A stretch of 64,000 bases of DNA from Patescibacteria group bacterium (GTDB lineage: Bacteria; Patescibacteriota; Gracilibacteria; Peribacterales; Peribacteraceae), in assembly GCA_018814875.1 (NCBI GenBank), contig JAHIYH010000040.1:1-64000 (forward strand), written 5' to 3'. Below the pieces are notes generated by a model, which was given only the letters and a program-made list of their open reading frames with translations, searched no databases and had not been told where the DNA came from. The position numbers and the translations under genes were made by a program. Shown here in pieces: positions 33,470 to 41,514 of the stretch. Every line of letters starts with the position of its first letter. The first letter of the stretch is position 1.

Positions 33470-34981
33470 CTATTCCAAAGGCTCAAACAAAATCTCAGGC
33501 TCCCCAACCTTCTTCCAATCTTTCTCACTCCCCCACTCTGTTTTACCTTCAAGAGTTTGCGGAACTTTTAGACCCAACTGCACGAGCATCCTCTCAGACG
33601 TTTTAGGAACAAAAGGAAGAAGCATAAGCGCAATATGACGCAAAGCTTCTGCAAGCTCCGATAACACTGCAACTTTTTCATCCCCTTCAAGTCCCCACGG
33701 CTTCTTTTCATCAATATATTGATTACACTTACTCGTAATATTCATAGCAAGTCCCAATCCATTATCTAATTGAAAATTATTCAAACTGTCTTCGTATGCC
33801 TTCCATCCATCACACATAAGATCCGAACTCTTACCAACATCTCCAAGCTTTCCACCTTCTTTATCAATAAGAACTAGAACTCTATTTAGCAAATTACCCA
33901 GATCATTCCTCAGTTTAGAATCGTAAATCTTAACAATACGATCCCACGAGAAATCACCATCTCTATCAACCGGAATTTCGTGACTCAAATAGAACCTGAG
34001 TGGATCGGGATTACCTTTGAACTTCTCCAAGACCTCATCGGGAATAACTACATTCCCAATACTCTTACTCATTTTCTCCCCTTCGCTCGTAAGAAATCCA
34101 TGAATGAGCAATTTGTCCGGTATTCGAACTCCTGAGTGCCTTAGCATTGCCGGCCAGATCAGTGCGTGGAAACGCGCAATATCTTTACCAATAATATGCG
34201 TTACCTTAGTGGGTTTGTCCCACCACGAACGATCCTCCTTATCTGTGAAGAATCCTAATCCAGAGATGTAATTAGTTAATGCATCACACCACACGTACAT
34301 CGTATGATCATCGTCTCCGGGAACCCCAATCCCCCACTCCAAGCTAGATTTAGGACGAGAGAAGGAAACATCTTCCAATCCCTGATCAACCAGAGACAAA
34401 ATCTCATTCTCACGAAATTGCGGAACCATGCGATACTCTTCTCCATCCCAATCCTTGGTAAGAAGATTCTTTAAGTTCTCCCCATCTGCACTCAAATCAA
34501 AGAAGTAGTTTTCTTCTGTTACTTCTTCGGGCTCCTTCTTGTGATTTACACACTTTCCCTCTTCCAGATCCTTCTTGGTCATAAACCTTTCACACCCGCT
34601 GCAATACAGACCTGTGTAATTTCGCTTATTAAGCTTCCCAGCTTTATCCAATTTTTTCCAAAGCTCAATTACTGTAGGCCAGTGCTCCTTTTGATCAGAT
34701 GTGCGAATGAATTTGTCATAAGAGATATTCAGACGCTTATAAAGATCTTGATATAGCGGAACATTACGATCAACCAATTCTTTTGGAGTGAGACCTTCTG
34801 CTTCCGCTGTTCGCTGTATCTTCACACCATGCTCATCAGTTCCAATCTGGAAGCGCACCTCGTCTCCGCGTAATCTGAACCAGCGTGCTACTGTGTCCGC
34901 GAGCACCTTCTCCAAAACATGCCCCATGTGTGGAGCGGCATTTGGATAATCAATCGCAGTAGTAATGTATTGCCTAGACAT
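33470..34981 (-). CDS. metG: Methionyl-tRNA synthetase
   Basis: Charges tRNA-Met. The 503-residue protein begins MSRQYITTAIDYPNAAPHMG with the HIGH equivalent HMGH, has one zinc knuckle region (CSGCERFMTKKDLEEGKC, with further partner unusual because the fourth ligand appears as His in VNHK), the KMSKS loop EKMSKSIGNV and a C-terminal helical anticodon-binding domain. There is no C-terminal EMAP-like domain, as in short bacterial forms. TACGCT is exactly 6 nt before the ATG. Confidence 0.96.
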   Translation of the reverse strand: MSRQYITTAIDYPNAAPHMGHVLEKVLADTVARWFRLRGDEVRFQIGTDEHGVKIQRTAEAEGLTPKELVDRNVPLYQDLYKRLNISYDKFIRTSDQKEHWPTVIELWKKLDKAGKLNKRNYTGLYCSGCERFMTKKDLEEGKCVNHKKEPEEVTEENYFFDLSADGENLKNLLTKDWDGEEYRMVPQFRENEILSLVDQGLEDVSFSRPKSSLEWGIGVPGDDDHTMYVWCDALTNYISGLGFFTDKEDRSWWDKPTKVTHIIGKDIARFHALIWPAMLRHSGVRIPDKLLIHGFLTSEGEKMSKSIGNVVIPDEVLEKFKGNPDPLRFYLSHEIPVDRDGDFSWDRIVKIYDSKLRNDLGNLLNRVLVLIDKEGGKLGDVGKSSDLMCDGWKAYEDSLNNFQLDNGLGLAMNITSKCNQYIDEKKPWGLEGDEKVAVLSELAEALRHIALMLLPFVPKTSERMLVQLGLKVPQTLEGKTEWGSEKDWKKVGEPEILFEPLE

Positions 34982-35042
34982 AGCAATAGCGTAAGGACAG
35001 ACGAACGAATTGTCACCTATTTAAATAGAGAAGCTGATATGT

Positions 35043-35387
35043 CTAGATCGTACTTACGAAATTTACAACGAACAAAATAATTGCTTCTGCGGCAATAGCC
35101 AAAATAAGCCCGATTACAGCTGCCGTAATAATCTTCTTGGCATCCTCCTTACCTTGGTCGTTACCTCCGGAGATAATAAGCTTGATTGCCCCATAAATAA
35201 TGGCAATCACTGCGCCCCCTGCAATAAAAATGGCAAAGAAGTTTCCAACTTGCGCTGCAAAAAGTACCACAGCTGCACTGCCTGCATCGCAATCACTTGG
35301 ATGAAGAATTCCACAGTAGCCAGAAAAGCCACTGGCAGCGTGAGCCTTTTCTACAAGAAAGCCGACAATTGTGAAAAGTAAATTCAT
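35043..35387 (-). CDS. TrbC/VirB2-type pilin-like membrane protein
   Basis: 114 residues with an N-terminal hydrophobic signal (FTIVGFLVEKAHAA), two transmembrane helices and the loop ISGGNDQGKEDAKKIITAAV between them, which is the usual VirB2/TrbC-like pattern in CPR genomes (short polar GNxEKxxxAKK loop). A Cys pair (YCGILHPSDCD) follows the signal. Last gene of a three-gene operon; its ATG overlaps the stop of the previous gene by one base. Likely a pilus or channel subunit for the VirB4 system. Confidence 0.82.
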   Translation of the reverse strand: MNLLFTIVGFLVEKAHAASGFSGYCGILHPSDCDAGSAAVVLFAAQVGNFFAIFIAGGAVIAIIYGAIKLIISGGNDQGKEDAKKIITAAVIGLILAIAAEAIILFVVNFVSTI

Positions 35388-35980
35388 TAGAGAGAAAGGC
35401 TCATAACAGCTGACACCAATGAGTATGCGACATTGACTACAATAGCACCTGCCACTGCCCAGATGAGCATACCTCTGGCTTTGGTAAATTCATCACTGCT
35501 ACCACGCGCAAAGGCCATACGAAAACCTGCCCCTACCATCATGAGTACAAAGACTGCGTTGAAAATTGTAACCATCGCCCCCACTGCAAGCCCCATAAAT
35601 ACAAAAACCGGATCGCTAGTTCCCATAAGACCACCAAACTGCATAGCAATGAATTTTGTAAAACTTTGAGAAACAAGCGCGATTCCCAAACCTACCAATG
35701 CATAAACAATAGACATCTTTCCTTTTTGCACTTGCCCCTCATCTCCTGCACTAATAAGCATAAGTGCACCACCAACCACAACAAATAATACAGATAGGCC
35801 TGCAGCAACTGCCACAAGTGTGTTTCCAATAAGGGGAACTGCCATAGCCAGCGCATTTGTATTAGTACATCCAATCCCAACATATCTACATGCAAGAGCA
35901 ACGTCTGTAGGACCCGCCGCAAAAGCAATCGATGGCACTAAGCTAACGGCAAAGCCGATACTGAATGAAGTTAACTTCAT
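35387..35980 (-). CDS. Pilin-like membrane protein with two TrbC-type units
   Basis: 197 residues with a signal-like start (MKLTSFSIGFAVSLVPSIAF), a Cys pair (CRYVGIGCTN) and two hydrophobic pairs, each with a polar loop: ISAGDEGQVQKGKMSIVYAL and FARGSSDEFTKARGMLIWAV. It therefore looks like a tandem duplication or fusion of the VirB2-like fold. Middle gene of the operon, overlapping the next by 1 nt and the previous by 4 nt (ATGA), which indicates translational coupling. Confidence 0.78.
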   Translation of the reverse strand: MKLTSFSIGFAVSLVPSIAFAAGPTDVALACRYVGIGCTNTNALAMAVPLIGNTLVAVAAGLSVLFVVVGGALMLISAGDEGQVQKGKMSIVYALVGLGIALVSQSFTKFIAMQFGGLMGTSDPVFVFMGLAVGAMVTIFNAVFVLMMVGAGFRMAFARGSSDEFTKARGMLIWAVAGAIVVNVAYSLVSAVMSLSL

Positions 35981-36423
35981 GATACAAAGAAACTGGCATT
36001 TAAGAATTTAAGAATTGTCCCAACCAAGGCAAGACATACAAGACCGATAATTGCCCATTTAATATGCTCAATCCATGTACCACGTGCACTTTGATCTCCT
36101 CCAACAATAATAATCATACCTCCACTAACAAGTACCCAGAGTGTAACGATTCCAATCGCAACAGTAATGATCCATGGCATCCTATCACCTCCTAAAATAA
36201 GGAACGGCAAAGTGCCTCCTGGTTCAACAGGAATAGAATTTTTGTCTCCAATCGGTTCGATGAGTGGTATAGGGTCCCAATTTTGTTCGACTTTGTGAGG
36301 AACAGCATCCGCTGCTATGAGCACAGAAGAATATGAATGATCCATAGCAAGAACGCCAGTGGAATAGGTGAAGCTCACAAGTATCCCCATTAGAACGCCT
36401 GTGGCGATAAGACGCGAAGACAT
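35977..36423 (-). CDS. Pilin-like membrane protein, first gene of operon
   Basis: 148 residues from ATG 36423 (MSSRLIATGVLMGILVSFTY). An extracytoplasmic stretch with VEQNWDPIPLIEPIGDKNSI separates the signal from a C-terminal pair of helices joined by VGGDQSARGTWIEHIKWAII, the TrbC/VirB2 pattern. TATAAT lies exactly 6 nt before this ATG, a textbook leaderless start in this window, which is why the longer track start was dropped. It leads the three-gene pilin operon. Confidence 0.8.
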   Translation of the reverse strand: MSSRLIATGVLMGILVSFTYSTGVLAMDHSYSSVLIAADAVPHKVEQNWDPIPLIEPIGDKNSIPVEPGGTLPFLILGGDRMPWIITVAIGIVTLWVLVSGGMIIIVGGDQSARGTWIEHIKWAIIGLVCLALVGTILKFLNASFFVS

Positions 36424-36485
36424 CAAAGTATTATACCATAAACTAGGGGCTAGAAATACCCAATCTATGGTCAATATTAATGTTG

Positions 36486-36728
36486 CTAGATCGATATTCT
36501 TTCCAGCTTCTCTTGGTGTCTACCAAGCATTGCAATAGATGCTTCTAGGTCTTCCTGAAGTGATTGACGATGTTTAATTGCTTCTCCAAACCCCTGATTC
36601 ATTCTTTCATCCATGTTATCTACCCTTTTATCCACATTATCTATCTTAACTTCCAACTTTGATATCTGCTGCTTCTGCCAACAAACCTTCGCCAAGGCTA
36701 CGGTCCGCAGGCCGAAGTAGCAGGGCAT
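36486..36728 (-). CDS. Coiled-coil protein with repeat-derived N-terminus
   Basis: The 80-residue ORF ends in a clear coiled coil, KLEVKIDNVDKRVDNMDERM then NQGFGEAIKHRQSLQEDLEA, of a type common in CPR genomes. Its first ~18 residues (MPCYFGLRTVALAKVCW) are encoded by a gccaaggctacggtccgcag-type palindromic repeat and look unrelated. The gene is probably 5'-truncated by the repeat, or uses the repeat as a new start. Function unknown. Confidence 0.5.
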   Translation of the reverse strand: MPCYFGLRTVALAKVCWQKQQISKLEVKIDNVDKRVDNMDERMNQGFGEAIKHRQSLQEDLEASIAMLGRHQEKLERISI

Positions 36729-36734
36729 TTTAGA

Positions 36735-36871
36735 AAAGCCAACCTACGCTCGCCTGCGGGAGAGCTTAAACTGAAAGTGGCCTGCCAACCGAAGCGAAGC
36801 GGATCTGTTGAATGAAAAGCCATCCTACGCACTTCGTGCTTCGGATGGCAACCTACGCTTCGCGTAGGTTG
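36735..36871. repeat. Palindromic repeat cluster at tRNA-Gly(CCC) 3' end
   Basis: Contains ggcctgccaaccgaagcgaa, a catcctacgcacttcgtgct hairpin and a dyad caacctacg (36849-36857) / cgtaggttg (36863-36871) whose right arm includes the first bases of the tRNA CCA complement. A related cluster precedes the 37121 tRNA. Confidence 0.8.
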
Positions 36872-36943
36872 GAGCGGGATACGGGAATCGAACCCGCGTT
36901 ACAAGCTTGGGAAGCTCGCGTACTACCACTGTACTAATCCCGC
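36870..36943 (-). tRNA. tRNA-Gly (anticodon CCC)
   Basis: Minus strand: acceptor gcgggat pairs with atcccgc, discriminator T, encoded CCA; anticodon arm cgagc-ttcccaa-gcttg; T arm cgggttcgattcccg. Anticodon CCC reads GGG. Confidence 0.95.
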
Positions 36944-37029
36944 AGATCAACATTTAACAATTGACTCTGAATAAGAACGGAACAATTCCTATTTGTTAAT
37001 TGTTAAAGGTCAACTGTTAACTGTCTTTA

Positions 37030-37122
37030 TGGCCTGCCAACCGTAGCGAAGTGAGCTTGTTTCGAGCTTGTCCCCCTACGCGCTATGCGCTTTGGGCGAC
37101 AACCTACGCTTCGCGTAGGTTG
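37030..37122. repeat. Palindromic repeat cluster at tRNA-Gly(GCC) 3' end
   Basis: Starts ggcctgccaaccgtagcgaa and ends with the same caacctacg/cgtaggttg dyad (37100-37108 / 37114-37122) touching the CCA end of the next tRNA, as at 36735-36871. The middle differs, so the two clusters are diverged copies. Confidence 0.8.
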
Positions 37123-37197
37123 GAGCGGATGACGGGGGTCGAACCCGCGACCTTCGCCATGGCAAGGCGACGCTCTAGCCAACTGAGCTACATCCGC
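37121..37197 (-). tRNA. tRNA-Gly (anticodon GCC)
   Basis: Minus strand: gcggatg...catccgc acceptor, encoded CCA, anticodon arm tcgcc-ttgccat-ggcga giving GCC. The first 13 nt (gcggatgtagctc) are copied just upstream at 37270-37282. Confidence 0.95.
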
Positions 37198-37237
37198 ATG
37201 GATCAAAGAATATAGAACTACATCCAGGCTGTGAAGA

Positions 37238-37284
37238 TAACTTGCCCACCGAAGCCTTGGCGAAGGTGGGAGCTACATCCGCAT
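37238..37284 (-). repeat. tRNA-Gly(GCC) 5' fragment joined to a palindromic repeat
   Basis: On the minus strand atgcggatgtagctc (37284-37270, identical to the start of the tRNA) runs straight into ccaccttcgccaaggcttcg and ggtgggcaag, a common palindromic repeat. The intact tRNA follows 73 nt later. Same layout as the tRNA-Lys fragment at 38296. Confidence 0.75.
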
Positions 37285-37342
37285 AATAAGGCTAAGGAAT
37301 CCTACGAAGGAACGGAGAAGAATGCAAGAATCTTTGTGAAAT

Positions 37343-37417
37343 TGGTACCCCCGACAGGAATCGAACCTGTATCTCCAGCTCCGGAAGCTGGCAGTCTATC
37401 CGTTAGCCTACGGGGGC
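37343..37417 (-). tRNA. tRNA-Arg (anticodon CCG)
   Basis: Minus strand: gcccccg pairs with cgggggt (a G:T first pair), discriminator A, encoded CCA; anticodon arm ccagc-ttccgga-gctgg gives CCG; T arm caggttcgattcctg. Confidence 0.94.
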
Positions 37418-37428
37418 ACAGGTTTATC

Positions 37429-38190
37429 TTACGAAGGTAACCCATAAAACTCCACCGTATTCTTGGTTGTCATCTTATCCACTTCTTCCAAAGAAACATT
37501 TTTGAGACGCGCGATGAGCTTAGCTACTTCTACTACAAATGCAGGCTCATTCCTTTTTCCTCGATGAGGATCTGGTGCAAGGTACGGAGCATCGGTTTCG
37601 ATCATTATTTGCTCAAGAGGACAGTTCCCGATCACCTCACGAATCTCCTGCGACTTTGGATACGTTGCGATGCCTGTGAACCCAATCATCGCTCCTTTCT
37701 CGACCAACCACTCAACGTCCTCCCACTTCTCTGTGCAGCAATGGAGCACGATCTTTTTGTGATCTACTTCTTCGATAATACTTTTAAGATCTGCGATAGC
37801 GCTGCGACAGTGAACTACAACTGGAACATCTAATTCTTTTGCAAGTTCTAATTGAATCTTGAATACATCTCTCTGAACATCGCGCGGAGAATTGTCGTAG
37901 TGATAATCCAAACCTATCTCTCCAAGAGCTACAACTTTATCTTTCTTGAGCATCAAGATGAGATTGTCCCTATCCCCTACGCCCCACGCCCTACTCCCAT
38001 GTGGATGAACTCCAACAGTTGCGAATACTTCTGGATACTTCTCAGCAATCTCTATGCATTGTTTACTCTCCTTGAGAGTATCTGCAATTGTCACACACTT
38101 CTCGACTCCAGCCTCTTTAGCACGAAGAAGAATCTGATCAAGATCACGCGTGAATTTGCGGTCAGCTAGATGGCAGTGGGAGTCGATCAT
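37429..38190 (-). CDS. tatD: TatD family metal-dependent hydrolase
   Basis: TatD enzymes are metal-dependent DNases/exonucleases of the amidohydrolase fold. The 253-residue protein has the first metal pair MIDSHCHL, the E in GEIGLDYH, VVHCR, VLHCC and the final IETDAPYLAPDPHRGKRNEP. All ligands are intact. An in-frame word insert ccctacgccccacgccctac (37971-37998) encodes GSRAWGVGDRD just after the conserved GVHPH. The gene begins 12 nt downstream of tRNA-Arg's 5' end. Confidence 0.95.
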   Translation of the reverse strand: MIDSHCHLADRKFTRDLDQILLRAKEAGVEKCVTIADTLKESKQCIEIAEKYPEVFATVGVHPHGSRAWGVGDRDNLILMLKKDKVVALGEIGLDYHYDNSPRDVQRDVFKIQLELAKELDVPVVVHCRSAIADLKSIIEEVDHKKIVLHCCTEKWEDVEWLVEKGAMIGFTGIATYPKSQEIREVIGNCPLEQIMIETDAPYLAPDPHRGKRNEPAFVVEVAKLIARLKNVSLEEVDKMTTKNTVEFYGLPS

Positions 38191-38194
38191 AGGA

Positions 38195-38272
38195 AAATTA
38201 ATAATGAATAATTAATAATGAAAAATGACCCTCTTATATTACACACTATTAACTATTAACTTTTGACTATTG
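38195..38272. repeat. Word array: aattaataatgaataattaa / ttaactattaacttttgact
   Basis: AT-rich words upstream of tatD and before the tRNA-Lys fragment. Same family as 10500-10572 and 40134-40225. Confidence 0.7.
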
Positions 38273-38295
38273 TCACGTACAATGCCCATGTTAAA

Positions 38296-38362
38296 GGGTC
38301 AGTAGCTCCAGCCTTCGCTAAAGCTTCGGCTGGCAGGCAGTGCCCAGCCCCCGCGAAGCGGG
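38296..38362 (+). repeat. tRNA-Lys 5' fragment joined to palindromic repeats
   Basis: gggtcagtagctc (38296-38308) is identical to the first 13 nt of the tRNA-Lys at 38420. It continues directly into cagccttcgctaaagcttcg and gctggcagg, then a second hairpin ccccgcgaagcgggg. The intact tRNA lies 124 nt downstream. Confidence 0.8.
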
Positions 38363-38419
38363 GCGTAATAAACAAGCTGCTCGATCCATTCTGTTCTTTT
38401 TTCTCCAGATTCATTCTTT

Positions 38420-38494
38420 GGGTCAGTAGCTCAGTGGTAGAGCAGTAGGCTTTTAACCTATTGGCCGTGGGTTCGATCCCCGCCTGACCCACCA
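38420..38494 (+). tRNA. tRNA-Lys (anticodon UUU)
   Basis: gggtcag pairs with ctgaccc, discriminator A, encoded CCA; anticodon arm gtagg-cttttaa-cctat gives UUU; T arm gtgggttcgatccccgc. A tccttcgc...gcgaagga repeat (38495-38546) starts right after the CCA. The antisense 88-aa ORF 38256-38522 is a shadow. Confidence 0.96.
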
Positions 38495-38640
38495 TCCTTC
38501 GCGACTTGTCGGCCGTAGCCAAGAGGCGAAGGCTGAAGCGAAGGATGCCAACAGTAGCCTTTTGCGAGTTCCTGAAAAATTCAACAACAGAGATGCTGCG
38601 GCTACGGATGGCAGGTCAGCAAAAGCGAAGGTTGGCTATA
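38495..38640. repeat. Palindromic repeats after tRNA-Lys
   Basis: tccttcgcgacttgtcggcc ... ggctgaagcgaagga forms a long imperfect dyad, followed by another gcggctacggatggcaggtc / gcgaaggttggc unit. No gene is supported in 38495-38653. Confidence 0.7.
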
Positions 38641-38653
38641 AAATGGCAGACAA

Positions 38654-38986
38654 TTATTCAACAATCACTTCGAAAATTCCTTCTTCTGGCAATTTTATAT
38701 GTTCAATTGCACTTCCTTGGCATGCTAATTCCGCATTAGGGTTGTTGTGCCCACTACTCAATGCAGCAGCATGACAACTTGCGTGATAACCCGCTGCTGC
38801 TTCTGTCACAACAATCTCTACAATTGGAACATCAGCAATCTCGTTATGAGACACGATTGCTTCCGCACCATCTGGAGAATCCTTAAGCATAATCCAGTTA
38901 TACCAACACAAAGCACTCCATACAATAGTAAATATAAGAATTCCTAGCCCTAGCCCTATCCCTAACCCCAGCCCTAGCCCTATCAT
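38654..38986 (-). CDS. Small membrane protein whose helix is coded by repeats
   Basis: From ATG 38986 the 110-residue product begins MIGLGLGLGIGLGLGILIFT, a transmembrane helix encoded by ccctagccctatccctaacc words (38944-38985). The soluble rest includes DSPDGAEAIVSHNEIADVPI and a His/Cys stretch YHASCHAAALSSGHNNPNAE, possibly metal-binding. I do not recognise it. Earlier ATGs overlap the divergent glycosyltransferase start, so this start is preferred. Confidence 0.5.
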   Translation of the reverse strand: MIGLGLGLGIGLGLGILIFTIVWSALCWYNWIMLKDSPDGAEAIVSHNEIADVPIVEIVVTEAAAGYHASCHAAALSSGHNNPNAELACQGSAIEHIKLPEEGIFEVIVE

Positions 38987-38993
38987 ACAAACA

Positions 38994-40133
38994 ATGAAAG
39001 TAGCCATAGTCCATGAGCTCCTAACCATGAGAGGAGGCGCCGAGCGCGTTCTGAGGATACTTGGGGACATGTTCCCAGATGCTCCTATCTACACACTCTT
39101 GTATGACGAGAAGAAATTAGGTGATTGGTTTCCGAAAGAAAGAGTGAAAACTAGTTATCTTCAAAACAAGATCTTTCCTACGCCCTACGCCCTACTCCCA
39201 ACACCATTACGATTCAATCACCACCTCTACCTCCCCTTCTTCCCCAAAGCAGTCGAGAGCTGGGACTTTAATGACTTTAATCTGGTCATCTCCACCTCCT
39301 CGGCTTTTACTCACGGAATAATCACTAATGGTAAGCCGAAACATCTAAGCTACATACACTCCCCTGCTCGTTATCTGTGGGATCGCACACATGATGTATT
39401 GGACCGCGCAGACAAAGGAATACTCGGACCAATCAAAAGACGATACTTAGAAAGAACATTCCACAAATTACGCATCTGGGATAGCGAAGCTGCAGCTCGA
39501 CCAGACAAGTTGCTCGCAGCATCCAAAGAAGTTCAAAGGAGAATCGAACTGTATTGGAGACGGGATAGTGAAGTGGTGTATCCGCCGATTGATGACTTTT
39601 GGCTCACAATCAAAACCCAAAACCCAAAACCCAAAACCCAATCGTATTTTTTAATAGCTTCAACATTGGTGCCATATAAACAAATCGACATCGCAATAGA
39701 TGCCTGTAATAATGGAAAAAGAGTATTGAAGATAGTCGGCGAAGGACCGGATAAGAAGAGACTCCAGAATCTCGCCGGACCCACGGTTGAATTCCTTGGA
39801 TATGTATCACATGAGGATCTTAAGAATCTCTATGCAAACGCAAAAGCTACAATCTTCCCCGGACTTGAGGACTTCGGCCTTGTACCGCCCGAATCCATGG
39901 CTTGTGGAACACCTGTTGTAGCTTTTGGAAAAGGAGGAGCACTAGAAACTGTCACAGAAGAAACAGGAGTGTTCTTTGAGGAGCAAACATCCGATTCACT
40001 TTTGGAAGCCATAGAAAAAGTTGAACAGAAGAAATTCGACCCAAGCACATTGCATTCTCAAGCACAGAAGTTTTCGAGGGAAAGGTTTGAGGAAGACATT
40101 AGAAAATCTATTGGTGAAATGAATTGCAGATGA
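38994..40133 (+). CDS. Glycosyltransferase family 4
   Basis: GT-B fold enzyme of surface-glycan synthesis. The 379-residue protein starts MKVAIVHELLTMRGGAERVL with the Gly-rich acceptor loop, has YIHSPARYLWD, the donor-side VGEGPDKKRLQ and the EX7E-type block GLEDFGLVPPESMACGTPVV. Two in-frame word inserts fall in loops: ctacgccctacgccctactc (39177-39205, PTPYALLPTP) and aaaacccaaaacccaaaacc (39609-39643, TQNPKPKTQ). TATCAT lies 7 nt before the ATG. It is isolated from the glycan block at 51 kb. Confidence 0.94.
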   Translation: MKVAIVHELLTMRGGAERVLRILGDMFPDAPIYTLLYDEKKLGDWFPKERVKTSYLQNKIFPTPYALLPTPLRFNHHLYLPFFPKAVESWDFNDFNLVISTSSAFTHGIITNGKPKHLSYIHSPARYLWDRTHDVLDRADKGILGPIKRRYLERTFHKLRIWDSEAAARPDKLLAASKEVQRRIELYWRRDSEVVYPPIDDFWLTIKTQNPKPKTQSYFLIASTLVPYKQIDIAIDACNNGKRVLKIVGEGPDKKRLQNLAGPTVEFLGYVSHEDLKNLYANAKATIFPGLEDFGLVPPESMACGTPVVAFGKGGALETVTEETGVFFEEQTSDSLLEAIEKVEQKKFDPSTLHSQAQKFSRERFEEDIRKSIGEMNCR

Positions 40134-40225
40134 GTTAAAAGTGAATAGTGAATAGTGAAAAGTGATGACGATAAGATAGCTTCTAGCCTAGGTAACTATT
40201 AACTATTAACTTTTAACTATTAACC
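40134..40225. repeat. Word array: agtgaatagtgaaaagtg / aactattaacttttaactat
   Basis: Inverted arms of gtgaatagtgaa and ttaactattaac words after the GT4 stop, then a ggggcgctctgg...ccagagcaggcgcc dyad and a cctgagcaaagccgaaggg repeat before ruvB's end. Convergent gap of about 210 nt with no gene. Confidence 0.8.
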
Positions 40226-40346
40226 AAAATTATCACCGCGCACACGAAGGGGCGCTCTGGTTTATTAAAATATTTCAAAAACCAGAGCAGGCGCCTGTCC
40301 TGAGCAAAGCCGAAGGGTTCCCGCCTGCGGTGATTATCATTCTTCA

Positions 40347-41393
40347 CTAACCAAACAACTGACTTTGTGCATTATCCGGAATCGCCATCCCCAACAATTC
40401 ATATGCAAGTCTTGTGGCAATTCTTCCTTTTGGCGTTCGCTGCAAGAATCCTTCTTGGAGTAGGTACGGTTCGTACATATCTTCCAATGTCTGTTCTTCT
40501 TCCGAAGTAGCAGCCGCTAAAGTAGAAAGTCCAACTGGTCCCCCATCGAATTTCTGGATGATAGCCTTAAGAATCTCACGATCTGTTCTATCTAGCCCCC
40601 TATCATCTACCCCAAGCGAATCTAGTGTCGTGCATACACGTTTAATGTTTACACACTTCTCATCATTCACTTGAGCAAAATCACGCACAGCTCGTACCAA
40701 ACGATTCCCAATACGCGGTGTGGCTCTGCAACTTTGCGCAATACGCTCAGCTGCATCATCATCTATATTAATCTCCAAAATCCCTGCAGTTCGCTCCACT
40801 ATCTGCTGCATCTCTGGATGAGAATAGAACTGAAGTTTAAATGTCTGCACAAATCGATCACGTAGTGGTGCACTTATTGAACCAGCCTTTGTGGTAGCAC
40901 CAACAAGAGTGAACGGCTTTAGTTCTAACCGCATAGAACGTGCCGTTGGTCCTTTGCCTATTACTAAATCCAAAACGTAATCCTCCATTGCGCTGTAGAG
41001 CACTTCTTCTATAACAGGACGTAAACGATGGATCTCATCTATAAATAGGACGTCCCCCGCTCCTAGATTAGTTAATAAAGAAGCAAGATCGCCCGGCTTC
41101 TCGATCGCCGGCCCTGTAGTTACACGCACCTGCGACTCCATCTCGTACGCAATGATATGTGCGAGTGTTGTCTTGCCAAGTCCTGGAGGTCCATGCAAAA
41201 GCGTGTGACCAAGTGGCTCGTTACGTTTCTTTGCTGCTTCGATGTGGACAAGAAGGTGTCCTTTAATTTCACCCTGACCAACATATTCACTTAATCGTTT
41301 TGGACGAAGAGTCTGTTCGAACACATCATTATCACGCAACGTCTTTGTTGGTTGGATAGTATGTTCTTGCCTTGATGTACGTTGTACTGCCAT
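40347..41393 (-). CDS. ruvB: Holliday junction helicase motor RuvB
   Basis: AAA+ motor that drives branch migration with RuvA. The 348-residue protein has LRPKRLSEYVGQ, Walker A GPPGLGKTTLAH near residue 68, Walker B FIDEIHRLR, sensor ATTKAGSISAPLRDRF and the winged-helix end FLQRTPKGRIAT. TATACT lies 9 nt before the ATG. ruvA and ruvC are not in this window. Confidence 0.98.
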   Translation of the reverse strand: MAVQRTSRQEHTIQPTKTLRDNDVFEQTLRPKRLSEYVGQGEIKGHLLVHIEAAKKRNEPLGHTLLHGPPGLGKTTLAHIIAYEMESQVRVTTGPAIEKPGDLASLLTNLGAGDVLFIDEIHRLRPVIEEVLYSAMEDYVLDLVIGKGPTARSMRLELKPFTLVGATTKAGSISAPLRDRFVQTFKLQFYSHPEMQQIVERTAGILEINIDDDAAERIAQSCRATPRIGNRLVRAVRDFAQVNDEKCVNIKRVCTTLDSLGVDDRGLDRTDREILKAIIQKFDGGPVGLSTLAAATSEEEQTLEDMYEPYLLQEGFLQRTPKGRIATRLAYELLGMAIPDNAQSQLFG

Positions 41394-41419
41394 GGGGATG
41401 CGAGTATAGCAGATATTGA

Positions 41420-41488
41420 TGAGCTGCTAGCTTTTAGCTTCTAGCTTCTAGAAGTCTGTTTTAGATAGAATCTACAAGCTACCAGCTA
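41420..41488. repeat. Word array: ttttagcttctagcttctag / ctacaagctaccagct
   Basis: Words agcttctag then reverse-complement-like aagctaccagct, between divergent ruvB and the 41515 gene. The same word is in frame in the hydrolase at 18208-18240. Confidence 0.75.
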
Positions 41489-41514
41489 TGATCTAATTAA
41501 GGTACAATCCCACC

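Noticed and set aside
38256-38522. 88-aa ORF MATADKSRRMVGQ
   Set aside because: Runs antisense through tRNA-Lys and its repeats.
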